Shown here piece after piece: positions 1 to 6,870 of a stretch of DNA of 16,989 nt. The DNA is from an uncultured Christensenellaceae bacterium (lineage in GTDB: Bacteria > Bacillota > Clostridia > Christensenellales > Pumilibacteraceae). Within the stretch, counting starts at the first letter, position 1. Each line of letters starts with the position of its first letter. The position numbers and the translations under genes were made by a program. The stretch lies in the NCBI GenBank assembly GCA_910587805.1, contig CAJUNM010000004.1:1-16989 (forward strand), read 5' to 3'. The notes beneath the pieces were generated by a model. That model saw only the letters and a list, made by a program, of their open reading frames with translations, was not told where the DNA came from and did no database searches.

Positions 1-198
1 GAGAACGGAGTGTTCCGCGTCAACTTGATGATCCCCGCGGGCGGCGTCGGTGTGGTCGCCGCAGCCGTTTCGGAAGAGCGGTCTGTGAGCCGCAAGCGTT
101 TAACGCTGTATATAGTTCCGCCTGCGGCAATAGCGATAATCGTATCGTTTGCACTCATGGCTGTTTCGTGGTTCTATCTGTTTACGAATTGGTTTTGA
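1..198 (+). CDS. C-terminal end of an unrecognised protein with a terminal membrane helix (partial)
   Basis: The reading frame is open from the first base of the window and stops with TGA at 196-198, so only the last 65 residues are visible. They comprise a short glycine/alanine/valine-rich stretch (IPAGGVGVVAAA), a charged linker (SEERSVSRKR) and one strongly hydrophobic segment of about 25 residues (roughly LTLYIVPPAAIAIIVSFALM and beyond). That segment ends almost at the C-terminus, with WFYLFTNWF as the last residues. This looks like a C-terminal transmembrane helix, with the basic SRKR likely cytoplasmic. I do not recognise the family. No overlap with the next gene is possible because a terminator-like hairpin and a 177-bp gap follow. 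Confidence 0.6.
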   Translation, partial: ENGVFRVNLMIPAGGVGVVAAAVSEERSVSRKRLTLYIVPPAAIAIIVSFALMAVSWFYLFTNWF

Positions 199-214
199 TT
201 CGGAGCGGTCGGAT

Positions 215-240
215 CGACGCCGTCGCAAGGCGGCTTTTTT
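215..240 (+). terminator. Rho-independent terminator after the partial gene
   Basis: GCCG at 219-222 can pair with CGGC at 231-234 (or CGCC 218-221 with GGCG 229-232), followed directly by six T (235-240). The stem is short but GC-rich. The T run can alternatively pair with the A run at 249-255 across a GTGT loop, so the hairpin may be part of a slightly larger fold. It lies 20-40 bp after the stop codon, the expected place. Confidence 0.6.
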
Positions 241-296
241 CCGTGTGGAAAAAAAGCGGGTTATGTCAACGAAGTCGACGAATTACGCATAAGGTC

Positions 297-323
297 TTGC
301 GAAACACTCTTAAATGATATAAA
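297..323 (+). promoter_or_regulatory. Candidate promoter for the lipoprotein/GH3 operon
   Basis: TATAAA (318-323) is preceded by TGA, giving an extended -10 (TGN-TATAAA). A weak -35 TTGCGA lies at 297-302 with a short 15-bp spacer. Transcription would start near 330, leaving a leader of about 45 nt that contains the AGGAGG ribosome site at 365-370. The -10 and ribosome site look good; the -35 is doubtful. Confidence 0.4.
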
Positions 324-375
324 CTTATTGCAAAACCGTCGCCCGCCGATACCGAGCGGCAGATAGGAGGTAAAA

Positions 376-2313
376 ATGAATACAAAATCCAAGAGAAAAT
401 CGATCCCGCTAATCTTGTCGGCGCTCGTTTTTGTCTTAATTGCGGCAGCGCTTATTTTGGCGGGCTGTGACAAAAATCCGAAAGACGACGAGCAGGGCGG
501 CGACGAAAAGTCGATCGAAATGCTTATTCTCGCTTCGGACAAGACCGCGTACAAAGTGGGTGATACATTGGATACGGGTACGGTGGAGATAATGGCGATC
601 TGGTCGGACGGCGACATAAGTTATATCGAACCCGAGGACGGAAAGTTCGCATTTTCTGCGGGGGACAGCGAAACGCTCACGTTTACCGAACGCGGCAAGG
701 TGACCGTCACGTTTGTTTACGGGGAATTGACAAGCTACGAGATGTTCGTCTATGTGGGCGATCCGTATAAGTTCGAAGCGGAAAATGCGGAGCTTGCGGC
801 GGGCGACAGATACCCCAAAGTCGTGTCCGAAACGGACGGGGTAATTCAGGTCGGCGATTTCAGCGGAAATTGGGAAGCGACCGCACTGTTTAGGATCACC
901 GCAAAGGAAGCAAGCAACGTCATGCTTACCGCGTGCGTGGACGCGTGCAATCCCGACGAAATCGAAAAACCGTTTACCGACTTGTTTTACGTCAATGTCA
1001 ACGGCAAAGCTTTTCCGTCCGGAGCCAAGGTCGCCGCAAACGACGGTTGGGGCAGCTTCGACAGCTACGATATAGGCACGATCAAATTGCGCGAGGGTGA
1101 AAACACCGTGGAATTCGTCGCTCACGAAGCGCAAGCGGGGAATATAGATTACATAGAACTCGTGTCAGCCGTCGAGCTCGGTTGGCAAACGGTATCGGAC
1201 TTCGGAACGCTGCAAGTGGATGCCGTCGAGCTTGAAACAGGCGCATCGACGCCGATAATGCGCACGTTCTCCGACGAAAGATTCAAAAACTCGGTGCTCG
1301 ACTTCGAGTTCGACGGCGCGGAGACGTCGGCAGTGACTTCGGATACAGATACTCCTTATATTCGTACGATAGCAAACGAGTATATCGAAATCACCGTAAA
1401 AGCAAGCAAAACCGCTTCCGTCGGCGGAACAAGCGTCACTTATACCGTCAGGGGCTTAAAAGTCGGGACGGTAACGGTCACGGCAAAGACGCCGCAGCAC
1501 AGCGAAACGTTTACCGTCAAAGTTGAAGAGCCCGTTCTCACGAGAGAAACGTATAAATTCGAAGCGGAAAACGCGGAGTTGGCAACGGTCGCAAATAAAT
1601 ATCCCGTAGTTGTGGCGGAACAAAACGGCATAATACAAGTCGGCGGTTTGGATTCCAATATCGGCAGCACTATTCTCTTCCGAATAAATGCTTCGAGAGC
1701 GGATTCCTCGGCGGTTTTGCGTGCAAACGTGGATTTCAATTACGAATCGTGGGCGACGACTTTGTTTATCGGTCGCTTTACCGTTACGGTAAACGGTGAG
1801 GAGATTTCCTCGTCCGCCGCGATTGAAACCACCGACGGTTGGGGTTCGTTCGTAAAGTTCGAACTCGGCACGATAGCGCTTAAAAAAGGTGAAAACGAGG
1901 TTGTGTTTGCTCTGAAGGAAGTCTGCGGAGCAAACTTCGACAGCATCGAGATCGATTCCCGAGACGCGCTTTCTTGGCAGACGGGCTCGAACTTCGGCAC
2001 GCTGCAAGTGGATGACGTCGAGCTCGAAACAGGCGCTTCGACGCCGATAGCGCGCACGTTCTCCGACGAAAGGTTTACTAACTCCGTGCTCGACTTCGAG
2101 TTCGACGGCGCTACGGCGGACGCAGTAACTTCGAACGAAAGCTACAAATATATTCGCGTGATTAAAAACGATACGATTGAAATCACGATTTCCGCAAACG
2201 TGGGCGGGGTGAGTTATTCCGTCAGGGGCTTAAAGGCGGGGACGGTAACGGTCACCGCAAAGACACCGCAGCACAGCAAAACATTTACGATAACGGTAAC
2301 GGAGGGGGCATAA
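376..2313 (+). CDS. Surface lipoprotein with duplicated carbohydrate-binding-like and Ig-like modules
   Basis: This 645-residue exported lipoprotein probably binds polysaccharide at the cell surface. The start is fixed by AGGAGG (365-370) five bases before ATG. A basic N-terminus and hydrophobic segment lead to the lipobox LAGC with Cys31 as the lipidated residue, followed by an acidic linker. Residues about 45-128 resemble a bacterial Ig-like (Big_3-type) domain (YKVGDTLDTG). Two copies of a CBM6/CBM35-like beta-sandwich follow, each opening with YKFEAENAELA (from Tyr131 and Tyr393) and ending in an N/F-D-x-I-E-like strand. Each is followed by an Ig-like domain (from Trp270 and Trp534) ending VRGLKxGTVTVTAKTPQHS. 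No catalytic domain is visible. The gene overlaps the GH3 gene by one base, so it probably presents glycans to that enzyme. The CBM family is inferred from pattern only; ligand unknown. Confidence 0.8.
   Translation: MNTKSKRKSIPLILSALVFVLIAAALILAGCDKNPKDDEQGGDEKSIEMLILASDKTAYKVGDTLDTGTVEIMAIWSDGDISYIEPEDGKFAFSAGDSETLTFTERGKVTVTFVYGELTSYEMFVYVGDPYKFEAENAELAAGDRYPKVVSETDGVIQVGDFSGNWEATALFRITAKEASNVMLTACVDACNPDEIEKPFTDLFYVNVNGKAFPSGAKVAANDGWGSFDSYDIGTIKLREGENTVEFVAHEAQAGNIDYIELVSAVELGWQTVSDFGTLQVDAVELETGASTPIMRTFSDERFKNSVLDFEFDGAETSAVTSDTDTPYIRTIANEYIEITVKASKTASVGGTSVTYTVRGLKVGTVTVTAKTPQHSETFTVKVEEPVLTRETYKFEAENAELATVANKYPVVVAEQNGIIQVGGLDSNIGSTILFRINASRADSSAVLRANVDFNYESWATTLFIGRFTVTVNGEEISSSAAIETTDGWGSFVKFELGTIALKKGENEVVFALKEVCGANFDSIEIDSRDALSWQTGSNFGTLQVDDVELETGASTPIARTFSDERFTNSVLDFEFDGATADAVTSNESYKYIRVIKNDTIEITISANVGGVSYSVRGLKAGTVTVTAKTPQHSKTFTITVTEGA
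1183..1524 (+). repeat. Ig-like module repeat, copy A (within lipoprotein)
   Basis: This encodes residues about 270-383 of the lipoprotein. By hand alignment the first 141 bases differ from copy B (1975 onward) at about 16 positions, roughly 89% identity. The 3' part (VRGLK-GTVTVTAKTPQHS) is also nearly identical. The distance between copies is 792 bp. Copy A carries about five extra residues before VRGLK. The preceding CBM-like domains (766 and 1552) are related but much more diverged. Confidence 0.85.
1975..2301 (+). repeat. Ig-like module repeat, copy B (within lipoprotein)
   Basis: Second copy of the Ig-like module, encoding residues about 534-642 at the C-terminus of the lipoprotein. 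It aligns with 1183-1524 from the Trp-Gln-Thr start through the TPQHS motif, with a short deletion in the middle. The high nucleotide identity compared with the diverged CBM-like halves suggests recent duplication or gene conversion of this module. Confidence 0.85.
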
Positions 2314-5300
2314 TGAATAAATCTAAAACAGGGCAACATAAATCGAAAAAAGCGAAAATAATAACGCTTGCGGCGGTGGCGGTCGTTCTTATCGCTACAA
2401 TGATAGCGGGCAATATCGTGCTCGCATCGCAAGCGCCCTTTCTCCATATGTATTTTGCGGGCGCGTCGGGCACCGACTACACGAGTGAAGAGGCTAAGGC
2501 TGCGCTCGCCGCGGGCGACGAACTCGTGCAAGAAGTGTCGGAGGGGTCAATGGTGCTTTTGCGCAACGAGAACGACGCGCTGCCGCTCAGCAAGGATACC
2601 GAAAACAGGATCAATCTTTTCGGATATAACTCCACGCCGCTCGGGCTTGTGCTCACGGGTGGAGGCGCGGGCTTCGGCAATATAACGTCGGATTCTATCG
2701 TTTATTTGAAGGACGTTTTCGAGCAATCGGGAATTCACGTCAATCCCTATCTCGTGCGCGAGTATGAAGCGGTATCGGGCGCCGACGCGGACGAAAACAA
2801 TCACAAAAACACGCAGTGTCTGCAAAACCCGGGCGAGGATTTTTATACCGACACTCTGATGCGCATTGCCCGCGCGTACTCGTCGGTTGCGGTAGTGGTC
2901 ATAAGCCGAAACACTTCGGAAAACAGCGAAAGCGGCGAAACCGAACTTTACGAAACCACTCCTTTCAAAAACGGGGCATATCTCGAGCTTATGGACGAGG
3001 AGAGGATAATTTTCGAAAAACTCAACGAGTACGAGTTCGAAAAGGTGATAGTTTTGCTCAATCTCTCCAACAATATGGAGTGCGGATTCATAGAGGACTA
3101 CGGCGCGGAGGCTGCGCTGTATATCGGTCTGCCCGGGCAGTCGGGCGTGCGCGCCATTCCCAAAATTCTCTACGGCGACGTTTCTCCGTCCGGGCGCACG
3201 GCGGACATTCTCGCTTACGACTTTAATACTTTCGATCCCACGACTGCGAATTATTCGCACAATTTCAACGACGTAACGTATGCCGAGAACATCTATTTCG
3301 GTTACCGTTGGTACGAAACAGCGGCGGCGGACGGATATTTCGACGACGTAGCGACCGACTACGGCGGCGGCTACGACGGCGTGGTGCAATATCCGTTCGG
3401 ATACGGCTTGGATTATACAGATTTCGAATGGGAAGTCGATTGGGGCGAAAATAAAACGCTCGCCGCGGACGGCAAATACGAAGTCAAGGTGCGCGTCACA
3501 AATACGGGCGAGATGAAAGGGCGCGACGTAGTTCAGCTGTACGTAACTGCGCCGTATACGCCCGGCGGAATAGAAAAGGCGCACGTTTCGCTCGTGGCTT
3601 TCGGCAAGACACTCGAGCTCGAACCCAATCAAAGTCAGGAAATTACGCTGTCGTTTTCGAGCTACGACATCGCTTCGTACGATTGCTACGACATGAACGG
3701 AAACGGTAATTGCGGATGGGAGCTCGACGGCGGAGACTATGTTTTCAAAGTAATGAAAAATTCTCACGAGCTTGCGGATAATCTCGCGAGCGGCAGCGCG
3801 GCGACTTGTACGTTCAAAGCGGAAAGCACGATCCTGTTCGAAAGAGATCCCGTCACGGGCACGGAAGTGAAGAATTTGTTTACGGGCTCGACCGCCTACG
3901 ACGGCACGCCCGCCGACGGAACGGCTTCGTCGTCGAAAGAGGAAGTAAAGGCAAACTATATGTCGCGTGCGGACGGATTTGCTGCGTTTCCCAAGACGAG
4001 AACGCCCAAACGCTCGATAGCGGCGAGCAATACTTGCTCGGTCGTAAACGACGACGCGAATAATGAGGCGGCAGGCTATAAATACGGCGAGGACAACAAG
4101 CTGTATCTCACCACTACCGATAGCGGCGACAAGCCGACATTGGACGATTTGAACGGGGAGTCCGGCAATGCGCTCAAATACAATACCGAGCTCATGCAAA
4201 AGCTTCGCAATTATAAAGCGGATGAGTGGAACACGCTTTTGGACCAGCTCACCAAAAAGGAAATTCTCGACCTTATAAGCTACGGCGGCTTCAAGACGAT
4301 AGGCGTGGAATCGGTAAGCAAACCCCGTCAAACGTCTCGCGACGGTTCGTCGGGATTCAATATGACTGCGGGACCGTCTGCGGACTCGGGCAAATGGACG
4401 GCGTTTCCCGCGGCTTCGCTTATCGGCTGTTCGTGGGACGTTTCGCTGTCGTACGCGATAGGACTTTCGCAAGGCGCGATAGGCAACGTTACGGGCGTAA
4501 ACGGCTGGTATGCGCCCGGCGTCAACCTGCACAGATCCCCGTACACCACTCGTAATTACGAATATTATTCCGAAGACCCCGTGCTCTCGGGCACGATGGG
4601 CGCGGAAGTCATACGCGGCGCGAAAAACAACAATCTTTATGTGTTCATCAAACACTTCGCGGCGAGCGAATCGGGACAAAATCCGTGGTTCAGCAACACG
4701 TGGCTTACCGAGCAAGCGCTTCGCGAATTGTATCTGCGTCCGTTCGAAATCGCCGTAAAGCAGAGCAAAGCCAATGCCGTTATGTCGTCTTTCAGCAACA
4801 TCGGCAAGGTTTGGTCGGGCGCCAATCACGCCTTGTGCACTACGGTGCTGCGCGAAGAATGGGGATTCCTCGGCACTGTGATCTCCGATTACAGCACGCC
4901 CAATACATATATGCGCGGCGATGCGGGCGTGTTGAGCGGCGGCGCGGACTTGTTTCTCAATACGTCGTCCGACTACGCGCCCGGACTGAACATGAGAAGA
5001 TTCGACGATAACGGCTATGCGTATGCGCTCAGACGCTCGGCAAAGAACATTCTTTATACGTTCGTCGATACCTATATGGCGGCTTACGATTACAGGCAGA
5101 CGGGCGAGACCGACAGCCGCTATCAGGTCTCTATCGACACTTATACGCCCGCCGCGGCGGAATTTTCTCCGACGTTCGTCTCGCTTTGGGCGGTGCTCGA
5201 CGTTGTTCTGGCTCTCGGCATAATACTGTGCGTCGTGTTCATATTCGTACCGAAAAGAAAGGCAAATGCGAACGCAGCTGCGGGAAGCGCGATAACCGAA

Positions 5301-5750
5301 CGTGATGACGAAAGTCTGATGTTGTCGCCCGATTTGACGTTCGAAGACGTTTTCGAAAGCGGCGGGCAAATCGCCGAGCAAGCTCCCGAAATCGAAATCG
5401 AACGGGAACCGTCGTCGCAAGAGACCGAAACCGCATCGACGGAGCAAGCAAACGAACCCGAGCCCGAACCGGAATCGGGACCGGAACGTGGCGAGCGCAT
5501 AGCGGAGCAAAACGACGAAGTAAACGAGGCGATGCGCGAGCAAATGGCGGCGGTCGTCGCCGAACTGAACGATCTGACGGAATATATGAACAAGCTCAAG
5601 GAAGCGGACGAGAAAAAGCGCATAGCCGCGGAAAAGCGGCGCGAGGCGAATAGAAATAAGCCGAAAAAGCCCAAAGCCCCGTCGCAAAAGCAGCAGATAG
5701 CGGATATGCAAAAGGAGATAGAGGAGCTCAAAAAGCTTTTATTGAAATAA
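2313..5750 (+). CDS. Membrane-tethered, circularly permuted GH3 glycosidase with cytoplasmic coiled-coil tail
   Basis: This 1145-residue family 3 glycoside hydrolase (beta-glucosidase type) has reversed domain order. Residues 16-38 are a membrane helix after a Lys-rich N-terminus. About 60-375 match the GH3 C-terminal alpha/beta domain (EGSMVLLRNENDALPL; PGQSG; PFGYGLDY from Pro361; possible acid/base region SENSESGE at 202-209). About 385-495 are the Fn3-like domain (VTNTGEMKGRDVVQLYV). About 640-910 are the GH3 N-terminal barrel, with Asp677 in RDGSSGF, Lys780-His781 in KHFAASE, and nucleophile candidate Asp859 in VISDYS. Residues 955-979 form a second membrane helix. The remaining 166 residues are an acidic Pro/Glu linker and a charged coiled coil, predicted cytoplasmic. 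The start overlaps the upstream stop (TAATG) and GGAGGGGG (2301-2308) precedes it. Permuted GH3 enzymes are known in Clostridia. The substrate cannot be read from the sequence. Confidence 0.9.
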   Translation: MNKSKTGQHKSKKAKIITLAAVAVVLIATMIAGNIVLASQAPFLHMYFAGASGTDYTSEEAKAALAAGDELVQEVSEGSMVLLRNENDALPLSKDTENRINLFGYNSTPLGLVLTGGGAGFGNITSDSIVYLKDVFEQSGIHVNPYLVREYEAVSGADADENNHKNTQCLQNPGEDFYTDTLMRIARAYSSVAVVVISRNTSENSESGETELYETTPFKNGAYLELMDEERIIFEKLNEYEFEKVIVLLNLSNNMECGFIEDYGAEAALYIGLPGQSGVRAIPKILYGDVSPSGRTADILAYDFNTFDPTTANYSHNFNDVTYAENIYFGYRWYETAAADGYFDDVATDYGGGYDGVVQYPFGYGLDYTDFEWEVDWGENKTLAADGKYEVKVRVTNTGEMKGRDVVQLYVTAPYTPGGIEKAHVSLVAFGKTLELEPNQSQEITLSFSSYDIASYDCYDMNGNGNCGWELDGGDYVFKVMKNSHELADNLASGSAATCTFKAESTILFERDPVTGTEVKNLFTGSTAYDGTPADGTASSSKEEVKANYMSRADGFAAFPKTRTPKRSIAASNTCSVVNDDANNEAAGYKYGEDNKLYLTTTDSGDKPTLDDLNGESGNALKYNTELMQKLRNYKADEWNTLLDQLTKKEILDLISYGGFKTIGVESVSKPRQTSRDGSSGFNMTAGPSADSGKWTAFPAASLIGCSWDVSLSYAIGLSQGAIGNVTGVNGWYAPGVNLHRSPYTTRNYEYYSEDPVLSGTMGAEVIRGAKNNNLYVFIKHFAASESGQNPWFSNTWLTEQALRELYLRPFEIAVKQSKANAVMSSFSNIGKVWSGANHALCTTVLREEWGFLGTVISDYSTPNTYMRGDAGVLSGGADLFLNTSSDYAPGLNMRRFDDNGYAYALRRSAKNILYTFVDTYMAAYDYRQTGETDSRYQVSIDTYTPAAAEFSPTFVSLWAVLDVVLALGIILCVVFIFVPKRKANANAAAGSAITERDDESLMLSPDLTFEDVFESGGQIAEQAPEIEIEREPSSQETETASTEQANEPEPEPESGPERGERIAEQNDEVNEAMREQMAAVVAELNDLTEYMNKLKEADEKKRIAAEKRREANRNKPKKPKAPSQKQQIADMQKEIEELKKLLLK

Positions 5751-5761
5751 TTCGATCTTAC

Positions 5762-5804
5762 GAAAAAATGGACTGTCGCGTTAAGGCGGCAGTCCCGATT
5801 TTTT
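5762..5804. terminator. Bidirectional terminator between convergent GH3 and tautomerase genes
   Basis: GACTGTCGC (5771-5779) pairs with GCGGCAGTC (5786-5794), a 9-bp stem with one T-G wobble and a 6-base loop. On the plus strand it is followed by CCGA and six T (5799-5804). On the minus strand the A run at 5763-5768 becomes a T run just after the stem. It therefore fits both converging transcription units. Confidence 0.85.
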
Positions 5805-5818
5805 ATAAAGACCGTTGA

Positions 5819-6058
5819 TTATAATAAAATTTTCGGGTCGTACTCGGGCTTTTTGAAAACTACGTCTTCGGGCTTATCGGCGATCTCCGTCTTGAAAACA
5901 TCCTGCCATTCTTCCGCAGAATAGTCCTCGATAGTGCACGTGATCCAATGCTTATCGGCGCCGAGGTCGCGCGAGAGCACCTCCACGAGGTCTTTTGCGA
6001 GTTTTTCCTTTTGGGCGTGCGTTCTGCCCTCTAACATTTTGATCGAGATGTTCGGCAC
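5819..6058 (-). CDS. Small tautomerase, PptA/4-oxalocrotonate tautomerase family
   Basis: This encodes 79 residues of the 4-OT superfamily, whose members use an N-terminal proline, exposed by Met removal, as catalytic base in keto-enol tautomerisation. The protein begins Met-Pro-Asn-Ile-Ser-Ile-Lys and keeps the family block LEGRTHAQKEKLA with the conserved Arg (Arg11 after Met removal). Its C-terminal half (EEWQDVF...EIA...KKPEYD) resembles E. coli PptA (YdcE) in length and pattern more than the 62-residue 4-OT. Start choice: a GTG at 6058 puts Pro next to the initiator, and AAGGAG lies nine bases upstream. The frame stays open further upstream, but that part overlaps the ECF gene out of frame and lacks similarity. 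It overlaps the end of the ECF gene by 28 bp, so translation is probably coupled. The substrate is unknown. Confidence 0.85.
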   Translation of the reverse strand: MPNISIKMLEGRTHAQKEKLAKDLVEVLSRDLGADKHWITCTIEDYSAEEWQDVFKTEIADKPEDVVFKKPEYDPKILL

Positions 6059-6714
6059 GTTTCGTTGCTCCTTTGCGTATTGCTTTGATTTTTGGTTTTG
6101 GGTAATAGTCTCAGCCTTTCGAGCAGAGGGATCATTGCGAGCGTCATAACGATGTTGATGACCGCAACGGCAAGCTGAATCAATCGTTCCGCGCCGATGT
6201 ACGTCCAAAATCCCTTGTTTATCCACGATTTATATCCGAAGTAGAACTTGCACCAGAACCATATCGCGAACGAGTCGAAAAGCAGTGTTATGAGCAAGGT
6301 GCTCGTTATTCCCGCAATAATAAACTTGATTGCGTAGCTTTTGACGGGGAGCTTGAAACACCAGCCGGCAACAACGCCGAACATAGTGCAGCCTATGCAG
6401 AGCAACGGGTTTATCGGACCCATCGGGATAAGTATCGCGCCGAGTAGGTCGGAGATGAAACAAACTATTCCGCCGCCCGATGCGCCGAGTACCGCGGCGG
6501 CGATCAGCCAAACCACGTATACGGGCGTAATCTTAAACGAGGGAGTTATTGTGAGCACTTGTCCCACTAACTTCATCACGATAGCCAACGCGCAAAACAG
6601 AGCTGTGTAGGTTATCCATTTGGTTGTGCCGAATTTCGGCTGTTGCGAGCGGACCTTACGTGACGACGTATTAAAATTGTCCGGAGTCGCAATTTCCTGT
6701 TGAGTGTTTCTCAA
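6031..6714 (-). CDS. ECF transporter S component (FolT-like)
   Basis: This 227-residue membrane protein is the likely substrate-binding subunit of an energy-coupling-factor vitamin importer; the shared EcfA/A'/T module is not in the window. After a polar N-terminus of about 32 residues come five to six hydrophobic helices. The segment from about 76 to 105 (GASGG, then SDLLGAILIPMGPINPLL with Asp89) matches the helix-loop pattern typical of folate-family (FolT) S components. The assignment to folate is tentative; other small-vitamin S components look similar. The start is TTG at 6714 with AAAGGAG ten bases upstream. The last 20 residues are polar and overlap the tautomerase start. It has its own promoter at 6819-6847 and so can be expressed separately from the flippase upstream. 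Confidence 0.75.
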   Translation of the reverse strand: MRNTQQEIATPDNFNTSSRKVRSQQPKFGTTKWITYTALFCALAIVMKLVGQVLTITPSFKITPVYVVWLIAAAVLGASGGGIVCFISDLLGAILIPMGPINPLLCIGCTMFGVVAGWCFKLPVKSYAIKFIIAGITSTLLITLLFDSFAIWFWCKFYFGYKSWINKGFWTYIGAERLIQLAVAVINIVMTLAMIPLLERLRLLPKTKNQSNTQRSNETCRTSRSKC

Positions 6715-6724
6715 TGTCGGGCTT

Positions 6725-6731
6725 CTCCTTT
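6725..6731 (-). promoter_or_regulatory. Ribosome binding site that supports a TTG start
   Basis: AAAGGAG read on the minus strand (CTCC at 6725-6728 on the plus strand) lies 10 bases before TTG at 6714-6712. No ATG in the same frame lies nearby, so this site decides the start of the ECF S component. Confidence 0.6.
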
Positions 6732-6761
6732 TTTAATCGTTTCGCTTGTGCTCGTGTAACA

Positions 6762-6808
6762 AAATCGTTTGCGCAATCTCGTCGCGTCGCACAATCTCAA
6801 CGATTGTT
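6762..6808 (-). other. Inverted repeat in the 5' leader of the ECF gene
   Basis: AATCGTT (6763-6769) and AACGATT (6799-6805) are complementary, and flanking A/T bases extend the stem with a small bulge. Between them are near-repeats GCAATCTC and ACAATCTC and a short TGCG/CGCA pairing. The leader could fold into a stem of moderate stability. I could not match it to the THF riboswitch or any other known riboswitch that regulates folate S components, so a regulatory role is only a possibility. Confidence 0.3.
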
Positions 6809-6818
6809 TTGTCTGTAT

Positions 6819-6847
6819 ATTATAGCATTAAACAGAAATAAAGTAAA
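6819..6847 (-). promoter_or_regulatory. Sigma-A type promoter for the ECF/tautomerase pair
   Basis: On the minus strand TTTACT (6847-6842) is separated by exactly 17 bp from a perfect TATAAT (6824-6819). Transcription would start near 6812, giving a leader of roughly 97 nt that holds an imperfect inverted repeat and ends at the ribosome site. Confidence 0.75.
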
Positions 6848-6870
6848 GCAAATTTATGACGGCGCAGTGT

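Noticed and set aside
234..257. Second hairpin from the T run (235-240) and A run (249-255)
   Set aside because: Possible alternative fold with the terminator hairpin, but it is weak A-T pairing and gives no clear regulatory logic upstream of an independent promoter.
2547..5711. 1054-codon open frame antisense to the GH3 gene
   Set aside because: It is in codon register with the GH3 gene, whose catalytic motifs are intact. The translation is Arg/His-rich low-quality sequence with no recognisable domain, and its openness follows from codon avoidance on the sense strand.
6059..6226. N-terminal extension of the tautomerase
   Set aside because: The catalytic Pro must follow the initiator Met, and a good AAGGAG lies just before GTG 6058; the extension only shadows the ECF gene.
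6715..6812. THF riboswitch before the FolT-like gene
   Set aside because: The leader lacks the conserved THF-I core sequences I know; only a generic inverted repeat is visible.
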